A stretch of 64,000 nt of DNA from assembly GCF_003952365.1 (NCBI RefSeq), contig NZ_CP034443.1, forward strand, positions 1,109,001-1,173,000, in the 5' to 3' direction. The translations under genes and the position numbers were made by a program. Under the pieces are notes generated by a model. The model had not been told where the DNA came from. It did not search any database and saw nothing but the letters and a program-made list of their open reading frames with translations. Below are positions 26,622 to 36,400 of this stretch, piece after piece (position 1 is the first letter of the stretch; each line of letters opens with the position of its first letter). The stretch is from Mesorhizobium sp. M9A.F.Ca.ET.002.03.1.2. Lineage in GTDB: Bacteria > Pseudomonadota > Alphaproteobacteria > Rhizobiales > Rhizobiaceae.

Positions 26622-28006
26622 GCGGAGCGAAAAGCCGGCACCGAGTTTCAGGCGATCATGAAAACAATGCCGTAAGCCCCGGCGAGCCCGTTGCCGGGCT
26701 TGCCGCGCGCAAGGTCGCAGCACGGCTGCTTGCCGCCGTCATCGACGCGAGGACGCCGCTGGACGGGCTGACCGACCATGAGAACGGCCATCCGCAATAC
26801 AAAGCGCTCGACCTGCGCGACCGGGCGCTGGTGCGCGCCATACTGGTCACCGCGCTGCGCTTCCGCATGACCATATCAGGGTTGCTGGCCCGCCGCCTGG
26901 AAAAGCCGCTTCCGCCCAACGCCACCGCGCTTTCGCATATTCTGCACGTGGCGGCGGCGCAGATCCTGTTCCTCGACATTCCCGACAGCGCCGCCGTCGA
27001 CCTTGCGGTGACCCACGCCAAGTCCGACCCGCGCACGCTGCGCTTCTCCGGTCTCGTCAACGGCGTGCTGCGCACGCTGGCGCGGTCCAAGCAGGCCGAG
27101 CTGGCTGCAGCGCTTGCCGCCACCGACGAAGCGCCGAAGTGGTTTTCCGACCGGCTGAAAGCCGCCTATGGCGTCGACAAGGCCAGGCAGATTCTCGCCG
27201 CCCACCGGCACGAGGCGCCGGTCGATTTCACCGTCAAGTCCGACCCCGCGCTGTGGGCCGAGCGGCTCGGCGGCATGGTGCTGCCGACCGGCACCGTGCG
27301 CGTGGAGAAACTCAGCGCCTCCGTCACCGAACTGCCCGGTTTCGAAGACGGCGCCTGGTGGGTTCAGGATGCCGCCGCCAGCCTTCCGGCCCGGCTCTTC
27401 GGGGACATAAGGGATTTGCGTATCGCCGATCTCTGCGCCGCCCCCGGCGGCAAGACTGCGCAGTTGATTCTTGGCGGCGCCGAGGTCACCGCCGTCGATA
27501 CCTCGAAGAACCGGTTGGCGCGGCTCTCGCAGAATCTCGAGCGCCTCGGTCTGTCCGCGGAGATCGTCCAAGCCGATCTGCTCAAATACGAGCCGCAAGA
27601 CCTGTTCGACGCCGTTCTCCTCGATGCCCCCTGCTCTTCGACCGGCACGGTGCGGCGGCATCCCGACGTGCCCTGGACAAAGACGGCGGCCGACGTCGAA
27701 AAACTCGCCGATCTGCAGGCAAGGCTGCTCGCCCGCGCCGTCACGCTGGTCAGGCCCGGGGGGCGCATCGTCTTTTCCAACTGTTCGCTCGACCCGATCG
27801 AAGGCGAAGCGCTTCACCGCGCCTTCCTCGCGGTGACGGCTGATATCGTCGACGATCCGCTCCGCCCAGGCGAGATCACCGGCATCGATCCCTTCCTGAC
27901 GCCGCAAGGCACCCTGCGCACAACGCCGGCCGATCTCGATCTCGGCACGCCGGAACGGTCCGGCCTGGACGGCTTCTTCGCCGCCCGCATGCGCAGAGCC
28001 GGCTAA
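26612..28006 (+). CDS. rsmB: 16S rRNA m5C methyltransferase RsmB/Sun
   Basis: 464-residue SAM-dependent methyltransferase of the NOL1/NOP2/sun family, expected to modify C967 of 16S rRNA. An N-terminal NusB-like RNA-binding domain (about 20-150) precedes the catalytic domain with [32 protein letters not shown] (first catalytic Cys) and [14 protein letters not shown] (second catalytic Cys). The ATG at 26612 overlaps htpX by 10 bp. Confidence 0.93.
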   Translation: MVVSGAKSRHRVSGDHENNAVSPGEPVAGLAARKVAARLLAAVIDARTPLDGLTDHENGHPQYKALDLRDRALVRAILVTALRFRMTISGLLARRLEKPLPPNATALSHILHVAAAQILFLDIPDSAAVDLAVTHAKSDPRTLRFSGLVNGVLRTLARSKQAELAAALAATDEAPKWFSDRLKAAYGVDKARQILAAHRHEAPVDFTVKSDPALWAERLGGMVLPTGTVRVEKLSASVTELPGFEDGAWWVQDAAASLPARLFGDIRDLRIADLCAAPGGKTAQLILGGAEVTAVDTSKNRLARLSQNLERLGLSAEIVQADLLKYEPQDLFDAVLLDAPCSSTGTVRRHPDVPWTKTAADVEKLADLQARLLARAVTLVRPGGRIVFSNCSLDPIEGEALHRAFLAVTADIVDDPLRPGEITGIDPFLTPQGTLRTTPADLDLGTPERSGLDGFFAARMRRAG

Positions 28007-28145
28007 CGCTGAAAATTTGTCGACTATTTTAGGGAGAATCCTGCGGAAAACAGGCTGAACTCCAGGGCTTCCGGGGAATTCGCCTTCGCATAAGTTCTTG
28101 AATCATATAAACTTGTCTTAGGGTTGAGGGCGATGAGGAGGGGTT

Positions 28146-29870
28146 TTGGCGATCGCTGCCGGCAGCACGACGCGTCTGTGGACGCTTGTCGCGAAGGAGT
28201 TCTGGCGCAAGACACGCCGGCGCCTGCGTGCCGGGCCTGTCTATCGCTGGCGCTATTCCGGCCGTACTCCGGAACGCGTTTTGATCGCTCCGCCGGACCT
28301 GCGCCTGGCCGACCCGCAGATCGCGCTCGAGATCTACTATGGCCGCTATCCGCTGTCGGGGCATCTGGTCGAGACCGGCGGCAAGTCGCCCTTCCAGATC
28401 GCCGTGCCCAATCCCGGCTGGCAGAAGACCCTTCACGGCTTTCGCTGGCTGCGCCATATGCGCGCTGCCGGCACCGAGCTCGCCGCCGCCAATGCCCGCG
28501 CGCTGGTCTCCGACTGGATCGCCATGCATGGCAACCACATTTCCGGCGTCGCCTGGGAGCCCGGCACGACGGCCAAGCGTGTCATTGCCTGGCTGCAACA
28601 TTCCTCGGTGGTGCTGCAGGGTGCTGAATTTCCCTTCTACCGGGCCTTCCTGAAATCGCTTGCCATGCAGATCCGCTATCTCAGGGCGATGGCGCGCGAG
28701 ATGCCGAACGGCAAGGACAGGCTGCGTGCCCGCATCGCGCTCGCCTTCGCCGCCTTGTCGCTGCCGGCGCCGGCATCGGCGTTGCGCGGTGCGACCCGCA
28801 ACCTCGCCGAGGAACTCGACCGTCAGATTCTGCCGGATGGCGGCCATATTTCCCGCAATCCGATGACCGTTCTCGAAATCCTCGCCGACCTTCTGCCGCT
28901 GCGCCAGACCTATGCCAACCAGGCGGAGACGCCGCCAGCAGCGCTGATGGGCGCCATCGACCGCATGCTGCCGGCGCTGCGCTTCTTTCGCCACCAGGAC
29001 GGCAGCCTGGCCCGCTTCAACGGCATGGGCGCGACCATCCACGACCGCATCGCCACGATTCTGCGCCACGACGACACCGCCGGCGCGCCATTGCTGCACG
29101 CGCCGCATTCGGGCTATGAGCGCCTCTCCATGGGCGGCGTCACCGTGATCGCCGATACCGGCCCGCCGCCGCCCGTCGAAGTTTCCAACGCGGCGCATGC
29201 CGGATGCCTGGCCTTCGAACTGTCCTCCGGCCGCCAGCACTACATCGTCAACACTGGCGTCGACACCTATGGCGCCGCCGAATTCCGGCCGCTTGCCCGC
29301 GCCACGGCCGCCCACTCGACCGCCACCATCAACGACACCTCGTCGGCGCGTTTCAGCCATTCGCTGCGCGTCAACGATCTCCTCGGCACGCCGTTGATCG
29401 CCGGCCCGCAGCATGTGCCCTGCAAGCGCACCGACCAGCAGGGCAGCCAGGGTTTTCTGGCCCGTCACGACGGCTATGTCGCGCGCTTCGGCTTGCTGCA
29501 TGAGCGCGAGCTGAAATTGTCGACGAACGGCAACGTGCTCGCCGGCAGGGACCGTTTCCAGCGGCCCGGCAATGCTGCGATCCGCAACAACGGCCGCGAT
29601 TTCGTCGCGGTGCGCTTCCACATCCATCCCGACATAAGCCTGCTTCAGGACGAGCACGATCGCCTGCTGCTGACCGCCGACCAGGCCGACACCTGGGTGT
29701 TCACCTGCGCCGAGGTGGCGCCCGAGGTCGAGGAATCCATCTACTTCGCCGGTCTTGGCGGCCCGCGCCGCAGCCGGCAGATCGTGCTTGCCTTCAAGGC
29801 ATCGGAGGTTTCCGAAGTCCATTGGCAACTGACGCGAACGGTCCTCGCCGGTCATCCGGAAAAAAGCTGA
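28146..29870 (+). CDS. Heparinase II/III-like protein
   Basis: 574-residue protein with an all-alpha N-terminal half and a C-terminal beta-sandwich like the heparinase II/III family of polysaccharide lyases (region around MGGVTVIADTGPPPPVEV, CLAFELSSGRQHYIVNTG). The true substrate is unknown; rhizobial members commonly lie beside purH, as here. Translation probably starts at TTG 28146, because AGGAGG lies 6-7 bp before it and the nearby ATG at 28132 is in another frame. No signal peptide is obvious. purH follows after 90 bp. Confidence 0.82.
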   Translation: MAIAAGSTTRLWTLVAKEFWRKTRRRLRAGPVYRWRYSGRTPERVLIAPPDLRLADPQIALEIYYGRYPLSGHLVETGGKSPFQIAVPNPGWQKTLHGFRWLRHMRAAGTELAAANARALVSDWIAMHGNHISGVAWEPGTTAKRVIAWLQHSSVVLQGAEFPFYRAFLKSLAMQIRYLRAMAREMPNGKDRLRARIALAFAALSLPAPASALRGATRNLAEELDRQILPDGGHISRNPMTVLEILADLLPLRQTYANQAETPPAALMGAIDRMLPALRFFRHQDGSLARFNGMGATIHDRIATILRHDDTAGAPLLHAPHSGYERLSMGGVTVIADTGPPPPVEVSNAAHAGCLAFELSSGRQHYIVNTGVDTYGAAEFRPLARATAAHSTATINDTSSARFSHSLRVNDLLGTPLIAGPQHVPCKRTDQQGSQGFLARHDGYVARFGLLHERELKLSTNGNVLAGRDRFQRPGNAAIRNNGRDFVAVRFHIHPDISLLQDEHDRLLLTADQADTWVFTCAEVAPEVEESIYFAGLGGPRRSRQIVLAFKASEVSEVHWQLTRTVLAGHPEKS

Positions 29871-29960
29871 GACTGCGGCTGGCCTTGCAGCTTGATTTCC
29901 GGGCCTCATGTGCTACGGCGCGCAAACGCTTTCCAACCAGCCGTGAAAGGCCGCCAGCCC

Positions 29961-31577
29961 ATGGCCGTCGCCGCCAAGAACATTCCCGCGCCCGACCTCG
30001 TTCCCGTCCGTCGCGCGCTGCTTTCCGTTTTCGACAAGACCGGCCTCATCGATTTCGCCAGGGCGCTGGCTGCAGCCGGCGTCGAATTGGTCTCCACTGG
30101 CGGCACGGCAAAGGCGATCGCCGAGGCAGGCATGGCCGTGCGCGACGTTTCCGACCTTACCGGCTTTCCAGAGATCATGGACGGCCGCGTCAAGACGCTG
30201 CATCCGTCCGTGCATGGCGCGCTGCTTGGCGTGCGCGACGATCCCGAACACGCCGCGGCGATGCACGATCATGGCATCGAGCCGATCGATCTCGTCGTCT
30301 CCAATCTCTACCCTTTCGAGGATGTCCGCCGCTCCGGCGCCGCTTACGCCTCGATCGTCGAGAACATCGACATAGGCGGTCCGGCGATGATCCGCGCCTC
30401 GGCCAAGAACCATGCCTATGTCGCCATCGTCACCGACCCCGAGGACTATGCCCCAGTGCTCAACGCACTGGAGATGAATTTCGGCTCGCTCTCGCTGGAT
30501 TTCCGCAAGAAGCTGGCAGCCAAGGCCTTCGCCCGCACCGCCACCTATGATGCGGCGATCTCCGGCTGGTTCACCGACGCGCTGGAGATCGAGCATCCTA
30601 CCTGGCGCGCCTTCGGCGGCAGGCTGGATCAGGTGATGCGCTACGGCGAGAACCCGCATCAGAGCGCCGGCTTCTACGTCGATGGCGACAAGCGGCCTGG
30701 CGTCGCGACGGCGCGCCAGCTTCAGGGTAAGCAGCTTTCCTACAACAACATCAACGACACCGACGCCGCCTTCGAGCTGGTCGGCGAGTTCGATCCCGCC
30801 CGCTCCGCCACAGTGGCCATCATCAAGCATGCCAATCCGTGCGGCGTCGCCGAAGGCGCTTCGCTGAAGGCGGCCTATGCCAAGGCGCTGGCCTGCGATC
30901 CGGTCTCGGCCTTTGGCGGCATTGTCGCGATGAACCGTGTCCTCGATGCCGAGGCCGCCGAAGAGATCGTCAAGACTTTCACCGAGGTCATCATCGCGCC
31001 GGACGCCTCGGAGGAAGCGATCCGCATCGTCGCCGCCAAGAAGAATCTGCGTCTGCTTGTCACCGGCGGCCTGCCCGACCCGCGCGCCGCCGGCGTCACC
31101 GTGAAATCCGTTTCCGGCGGGTTGCTCGTCCAGGGCCGCGACAATGCAGTCGTCGACGACCTCGACCTGAAAGTGGTGACCAGGCGCGCGCCGACGCCGG
31201 CCGAAATGGCCGATCTCAAATTCGCCTTCCGGGTCGCAAAGCACGTCAAGTCGAACGCCATCGTCTATGTCAGGGATGGCGCCACCGTCGGCATTGGCGC
31301 CGGCCAGATGAGCCGGGTCGATTCCTCGCGCATCGCCGCGCGCAAGGCGCTCGACGCGGCCGAGGCTGCCGGCCTGGCCGAGCCGCTGACCAAAGGTTCC
31401 GTCGTCGCCTCGGATGCTTTCTTTCCCTTCGCCGACGGGCTGCTGTCAGCCATTGAAGCCGGCGCCACCGCCGTCATCCAGCCGGGCGGCTCGATGCGCG
31501 ACGACGACGTCATCGCCGCCGCCGACGCCCACGGCATCGCCATGGTGTTTACCGGTGTGAGGCACTTCCGGCATTGA
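29961..31577 (+). CDS. purH: Bifunctional AICAR transformylase/IMP cyclohydrolase
   Basis: 538-residue enzyme for the last two steps of purine synthesis. The N-terminal MGS-like cyclohydrolase domain starts about [20 protein letters not shown] with [10 protein letters not shown] and [14 protein letters not shown]. The transformylase domain has [29 protein letters not shown] and [15 protein letters not shown]. The length is standard. An upstream in-frame start would add 23 atypical residues. A palindromic repeat follows the stop. Confidence 0.97.
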   Translation: MAVAAKNIPAPDLVPVRRALLSVFDKTGLIDFARALAAAGVELVSTGGTAKAIAEAGMAVRDVSDLTGFPEIMDGRVKTLHPSVHGALLGVRDDPEHAAAMHDHGIEPIDLVVSNLYPFEDVRRSGAAYASIVENIDIGGPAMIRASAKNHAYVAIVTDPEDYAPVLNALEMNFGSLSLDFRKKLAAKAFARTATYDAAISGWFTDALEIEHPTWRAFGGRLDQVMRYGENPHQSAGFYVDGDKRPGVATARQLQGKQLSYNNINDTDAAFELVGEFDPARSATVAIIKHANPCGVAEGASLKAAYAKALACDPVSAFGGIVAMNRVLDAEAAEEIVKTFTEVIIAPDASEEAIRIVAAKKNLRLLVTGGLPDPRAAGVTVKSVSGGLLVQGRDNAVVDDLDLKVVTRRAPTPAEMADLKFAFRVAKHVKSNAIVYVRDGATVGIGAGQMSRVDSSRIAARKALDAAEAAGLAEPLTKGSVVASDAFFPFADGLLSAIEAGATAVIQPGGSMRDDDVIAAADAHGIAMVFTGVRHFRH

Positions 31578-31585
31578 GCGCTTCT

Positions 31586-31771
31586 TCCTTCTCCCCTTGT
31601 GGGAGAAGGTGTCGCCAAAGGCGACGGATGAGGGTGTTCCAGCTTGGCGCGGACCTTCATCTGCATCCTCTGCACGGCAGCAGGATCATCAACGTCTCGC
31701 TTCTTCCAACACCCCTCATCCGTCTCGGCGCTATCGCGCCGATCCACCTTCTCCCACAAAGGGGAGAAGGT
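31586..31771. repeat. Palindromic intergenic repeat (CTTCTCCCC type)
   Basis: Arms of about 26 bp, CCTTCTCCCCTTGTGGGAGA at 31587 and its partner ending ACAAAGGGGAGAAGG at 31770, enclose a second pair (GGATGAGGGTGTT / AACACCCCTCATCC). The whole forms a long hairpin between purH and the convergent UMF1-type transporter. Such repeats are widespread in rhizobial genomes; no coding capacity is seen. Confidence 0.75.
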
Positions 31772-31780
31772 AAGAGCAGC

Positions 31781-33157
31781 TCACTCCTCCGGCCTGTCCG
31801 CTGGATACGGCGTGCGGATCAGGATCGCCAGGCCAACGCCGAGGAACAGCACGATTGTCGCCATGCCGAGCCGCGACGAGCCGCTGGCCAGGGTGATCGT
31901 CGCCACCATGAATGGTGCGGCAAAACTGGTCGCCCGTCCGGCCAGCGCATAGATGCCGAAATAGCGGCCCGATTCGGCGGCGGTGACACTGCGCGCCATG
32001 TAGGAGCGCGACGATGCCTGCACCGGCCCGAAGGCAAGTCCGACCAGCAGACCGAAGAAGATGTAGGCTTTTTCCGCCGGTGTACCGAACAACCCGCCGC
32101 TATCCGTTCCGGGCATCATCCAGGCACCGAACAGCGTATAGCCTGGCCCGGTCGAGACGATGCCGATCGTCGCGATGCTGAGCAGGACAAGCGAAATCAT
32201 TACTATCGTCTTGGAGCCGAGCGCCATGTCGAGGCGTGCGGCAACCAGGCAGCCGACGATGGCGACGACGTTGAGGATGATGCCGAACAGGCCGATCTCG
32301 GTGATCGACCAGTGGAACATTGCCGCCGCAAAGGCACCGCCCAGCGCAAGCAGCGCATTGACGCCATCCTGATAGATCATGCGGGCGACGAGAAAGCGGA
32401 AGATGCCGCTGCGTTTGCGTATTTCAGCCAGCGTCGATTTCAGTTCCGACAGCCCTTCGCGCACCGCCGGACCAAAGGGAATGCCCTTCACCGCATCCGG
32501 TGTGAAAAAGAACATTGGCAGGATGAACAGGAAATACCAGGCCGCCGACAGGGGCCCGGTCGCCCGCGCGTCCTCGCCGAGTTTCGGGTCGAGTCCGAGG
32601 ATAGGGTCAAGGCCGACGATCGTCTTACCGGTCTCTGGCGAACCAGCCATGACGCTCACGACGAAGATCAGCGCGATCATGCCGCCGAGATAGCCAAGGC
32701 CCCAGGCGATGTTCGAGATTCGGCCGATTTCGCTCTTGGGCACCAGGCGCGGCATCATCGAATCGTTGAACACGGTCGAGAATTCCGCCGCGACCGAGGC
32801 CAGCGAGAAAAACAGCACGACCAGGAAAAGGTTCGAACCGGGAGCCGCGAACCACAGCAGGCAAAGACAGGTGATCTTGATCGCGGCGAAGAACGCGATC
32901 CACGGTTTTCGCGGGCCGGTCTGGTCGGCGATCGAGCCGAGGATCGGCGACAGCACGGCAATGGCCAGCCCCGCCGCGGCGATGCCGTAACCCCATGCCG
33001 CCTGGCCCGTCTCCGGATCGCTCGCCATGCGCGAGACGAAATAGGGGCCGAAGATAAAGGTGGTGATGACCGTGAAGAACGGCTGCGCTGCCCAGTCGAA
33101 TAGCATCCACCCCCAGATGCCGCGTCCCGACGCTCGCTGCACTGCTATGTCGGCCAT
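31781..33157 (-). CDS. UMF1/Atg22-like MFS transporter
   Basis: 458-residue major facilitator protein of the UMF1 (vacuole effluxer Atg22-like) group. It begins with WGWMLFDWAAQPFFTVITTFIFGPYF, the characteristic N-terminus, followed by SPILGSIADQTGPRKPWI and ISNIAWGLGYLGGMIALI. About 12 membrane helices are predicted. The substrate is unknown; amino acid export is suggested by the family. ATG 33157 follows AGGAGGAGCC. Palindromic repeats of two different types lie directly on both sides of the gene. Confidence 0.88.
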   Translation of the reverse strand: MADIAVQRASGRGIWGWMLFDWAAQPFFTVITTFIFGPYFVSRMASDPETGQAAWGYGIAAAGLAIAVLSPILGSIADQTGPRKPWIAFFAAIKITCLCLLWFAAPGSNLFLVVLFFSLASVAAEFSTVFNDSMMPRLVPKSEIGRISNIAWGLGYLGGMIALIFVVSVMAGSPETGKTIVGLDPILGLDPKLGEDARATGPLSAAWYFLFILPMFFFTPDAVKGIPFGPAVREGLSELKSTLAEIRKRSGIFRFLVARMIYQDGVNALLALGGAFAAAMFHWSITEIGLFGIILNVVAIVGCLVAARLDMALGSKTIVMISLVLLSIATIGIVSTGPGYTLFGAWMMPGTDSGGLFGTPAEKAYIFFGLLVGLAFGPVQASSRSYMARSVTAAESGRYFGIYALAGRATSFAAPFMVATITLASGSSRLGMATIVLFLGVGLAILIRTPYPADRPEE

Positions 33158-33247
33158 GGCTCCTCCTGCTCCGCTCGCGACCAGCGCCATGTCTGCATGT
33201 TTCCCACACTCACGCAAATGAGCAAGCATGGCGCCGCCGTTCATGCC

Positions 33248-33433
33248 CTTGGGTTCCTCGCCCCCACGGAGTGGGGAAGAGGTGGCTCGGCGAAGCCGAG
33301 ACGGGAGAAGGGGAAATGCGCCAGCCTACGCTCAAGTTGATCGTTCAAGAAAGGTCTCCGCCCTGCGAAAATCCCCTCTCCGGCTGTTTCGCGGCCACCT
33401 CTCGCCCGCTCTGGCGGGGGCGAGGAACCCAAG
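33248..33433. repeat. Palindromic intergenic repeat (CCTCGCCCCC type)
   Basis: The left arm CTTGGGTTCCTCGCCCCCAC at 33248 pairs with the right arm GGGGGCGAGGAACCCAAG ending at 33433, extended by GAGGTGGC/GCCACCTC and further inner pairing. It fills the gap between the UMF1-type transporter and the glutamate dehydrogenase gene. No promoter or gene is evident inside it. Confidence 0.75.
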
Positions 33434-33444
33434 CTTTTGAAGTT

Positions 33445-36400
33445 TCACATCCCCGTCAAATCGCTCATCAGCCCGGATGCCACCGACAGCCGCGACACGG
33501 TGATGTCGCCGCCCTCGGTCAGCGCCTGCAGCCGCTCGCGGATGCGGCCAACACGATCGCCACCAGCCTCCAGCCATGCCGTCACCGGATCCGCCGCCTG
33601 GGCATGGCCGGTCAGCGCCGCCACAACGATGCCGCGCCTGGCCGCGCCGATCGTGTCGGTAGCGCGGGAAAGTGCCAACTGATCGTAGTAATCCGAGGGC
33701 GTGATCGAGCGCGCAGCGTCCTCGACGCGCGGAATGCGGAAGGCATCGCTGACCGCGAAAAACGCCTTCGCGGCCGCGATGATATCGGCATTCGCGGTCC
33801 GGGCCGTCAGTGCGATGTCGGGAACGAGCCCCGCCACATCGGTCAGCGCCAGCTGTTCGGCCAGCCCTTCGGGCGCGCCGTCCTTGAACAGGCCATGCCG
33901 CCGCTCCTCGATCCGTTCGCGCGAGAAGGCCGGCAGCAGCGAAACGAGCTTCGGCTCCAGTGCCTTGCGCGCGTCCTGCAACTCGGCGATCCGTTGGCCG
34001 AGCGGTGCGGTGCTGGCATCGTTCTTGAGATACCAGCCGCTGGTCACATAGATAAGCCGGCTAACAGCCTGATAGAGGTCGAGCTGAACCTGCCCGTCTA
34101 TCTGGTTATCGAGTGCGTCGATCTCGCGATAGAGTACCGGCAAACCGAAGCCGTCCCGCACCAGAGCAAAGGTCCGAACCACGTCGGCGGCGCTGCGGCC
34201 GGTCGCTTCCTGCAGCCGGTCGACGAAGGATGGGCCGCCGCGATTGACCAGATCGTTGGCGACGACACGGGCGATGATTTCGCGGCGCAGGCGATGGCCA
34301 TGGATCTCGGCCGCGTATTTCTTGGCCATGCGATCCGGGAAATAGCCCATCAGGTCGCGGTCGAAATGCGGATCGTCCGGCACGTCGCTGGCGACGATGT
34401 CGGAAAACAGCACGATCTTGGCATAGGCGAGCAGCACGCCGAGCTCGGCCCTGGTCAGCGGCTCGCCGCGCGCCTCGCGCTCGGCAAGGGCTGCCGGCGA
34501 CGGCAGCGTCTCCACCGCGCGGTCGAGCAGCCCGCGCGCTTCCAGCGCCGTCATGAAGCGGCTCTGGTGGGCAATGTCGGCAAGCCCACGCTTGCGGGCC
34601 AAGGAAAGCGCCAGCGTCTGCTCGTAATTGTTGGACAGCACCAGGGCACCGACCTCGTCGGTCATCTCGGCAAGAAGTTTGTTGCGCGTTGGCCGGCTCA
34701 GCGCCCCCTTGCGCATGGCGGAAGCCAGCGCGATCTTGATGTTGACCTCGACGTCGGAGCAGTTGACGCCGCCCGAATTGTCGATGGCATCGGAATTGCA
34801 GCGCCCGCCATTCAGCCCGAACTCGATGCGCGCCCGCTGCGTCACGCCGAGATTGGCGCCCTCGCCGATGACCTTGGCGCGCACGTCGAGCGCGGTCACC
34901 CGAATGGCATCGTTGGCGCGATCGCCGACATCCTGATTGGTTTCTGTCGACGCCCTCAGATACGTGCCGATGCCACCGAACCACAAAAGGTCGACCGACG
35001 CCTTGAGGATGGCGTTCATGATCTCGACCGGCGAGGCGGTGGTCTTGCCAAGGCCGATCGCAGCGGCCGCGGCCGGCGGCAGCGTGATCGACTTCTGGCT
35101 GCGTGAAACGATGACGCCGCCTTCCGACAGTTTTGTCTTGTCGTAGTCCTGCCAGCTCGAACGCGGCAGCGCGAACATGCGCTTGCGCTCGGCCATCGAA
35201 GCAGCCATGTCAGGGTCGGGATCGATGAAGATGTCGCGATGGTCGAAGGCGGCGATCAGCCGGGTCTGCTCGGACAACAGCATCCCGTTGCCGAACACGT
35301 CTCCCGACATGTCGCCAACGCCGACGACGGTGAAGGGCGTGGTCTGGATGTCGCGGTTCATCTCGCGGAAATGCCGCTTGACCGCTTCCCAGGCACCCTT
35401 GGCGGTGATGCCCATCTTCTTATGGTCGTAGCCGGCCGAGCCGCCGCTGGCGAAGGCGTCGTCGAGCCAGAATCCATGCTTCTCGCTGATGGCATTGGCG
35501 GTGTCGGAGAAGGTCGCCGTGCCCTTGTCGGCGGCGACGACGAAATAGGGGTCGTCGTGGTCGCGCCTGGTCACGCCGGCCGGCGGAATGACGCCGTCCA
35601 GGCCGATATTGTCGGTGATCGACAACAGGCTGGAGACGTAGTTCTTGTAGGCGGACGTGCCGGCTTCGAAGATGGCATCGCGGCTGGCACCCATCGGCAG
35701 CTTCTTCGGATAGAAACCGCCCTTGGCGCCAACCGGCACGATCACCGCATTCTTGACCTGCTGCGCCTTGACCAGGCCGAGCACCTCGGTGCGGTAGTCC
35801 TGGGCGCGATCCGACCAGCGCAACCCGCCGCGCGCGACCGGGCCGAAGCGCAGATGCACGCCTTCGACCTCGGAACCGTAGACGAAGATCTCCCGCCACG
35901 GCCTGGGCGCCGGCAGGCCGTCGATCGCCTGCGAATCGAGCTTGATCGCCAGCGACTGGCCCTTCTCCTTCGTATCGGCAACGAAATGATTGGTGCGCAG
36001 CGAGGCTTCGATCAAATTGAGGTAGCGGCGGATGATGGTGTCGTCGTCGATGTTGGGAACCTCTTCCAAGGCATCCTTGATCTTGGCCTTGAGATGCTTG
36101 GCCGCGACCACGCCCTCCGTCTCGGCCGTCGGTCCGAGGCGGGCAACGAACAGCGCATGCAGGCCGCGCGCGATCTCCGGATAGCGGTTGAGCGCGGCGG
36201 CAATGAAATCCTGACTCTGCGGGATACCAGCCTGCTGCAGATAGCGGCCATAGGCGCGCAGGATGGTGACCTCGTGCGACCACAGGCCGGCGGTCTGGGC
36301 AAGGCAATTATAGCCGTCATTGTCGATGTCGCCGCGCCAGACGCACAGGAATGCGTCCTCGAACAGCGCGCCGCCATTGCCAAGGTCGATCGGCTGGCCG

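Noticed and set aside
28132..28627. ATG 28132 as start of a separate gene before the heparinase-like gene
   Set aside because: This frame is an Arg/Pro-rich shadow inside the heparinase-like gene; the TTG at 28146 has a well placed AGGAGG and opens the real frame.
31586..31771. Possible CRISPR array or tandem repeat
   Set aside because: The similar segments are inverted, not direct, and there are only two; no spacer-repeat periodicity occurs anywhere in the window.
31574..33103. 509-codon plus-strand frame through the repeat and the UMF1-type transporter
   Set aside because: It starts in the palindromic repeat and runs antisense to a clear membrane transporter; the product is rich in Asp/Arg/Gln without domains.
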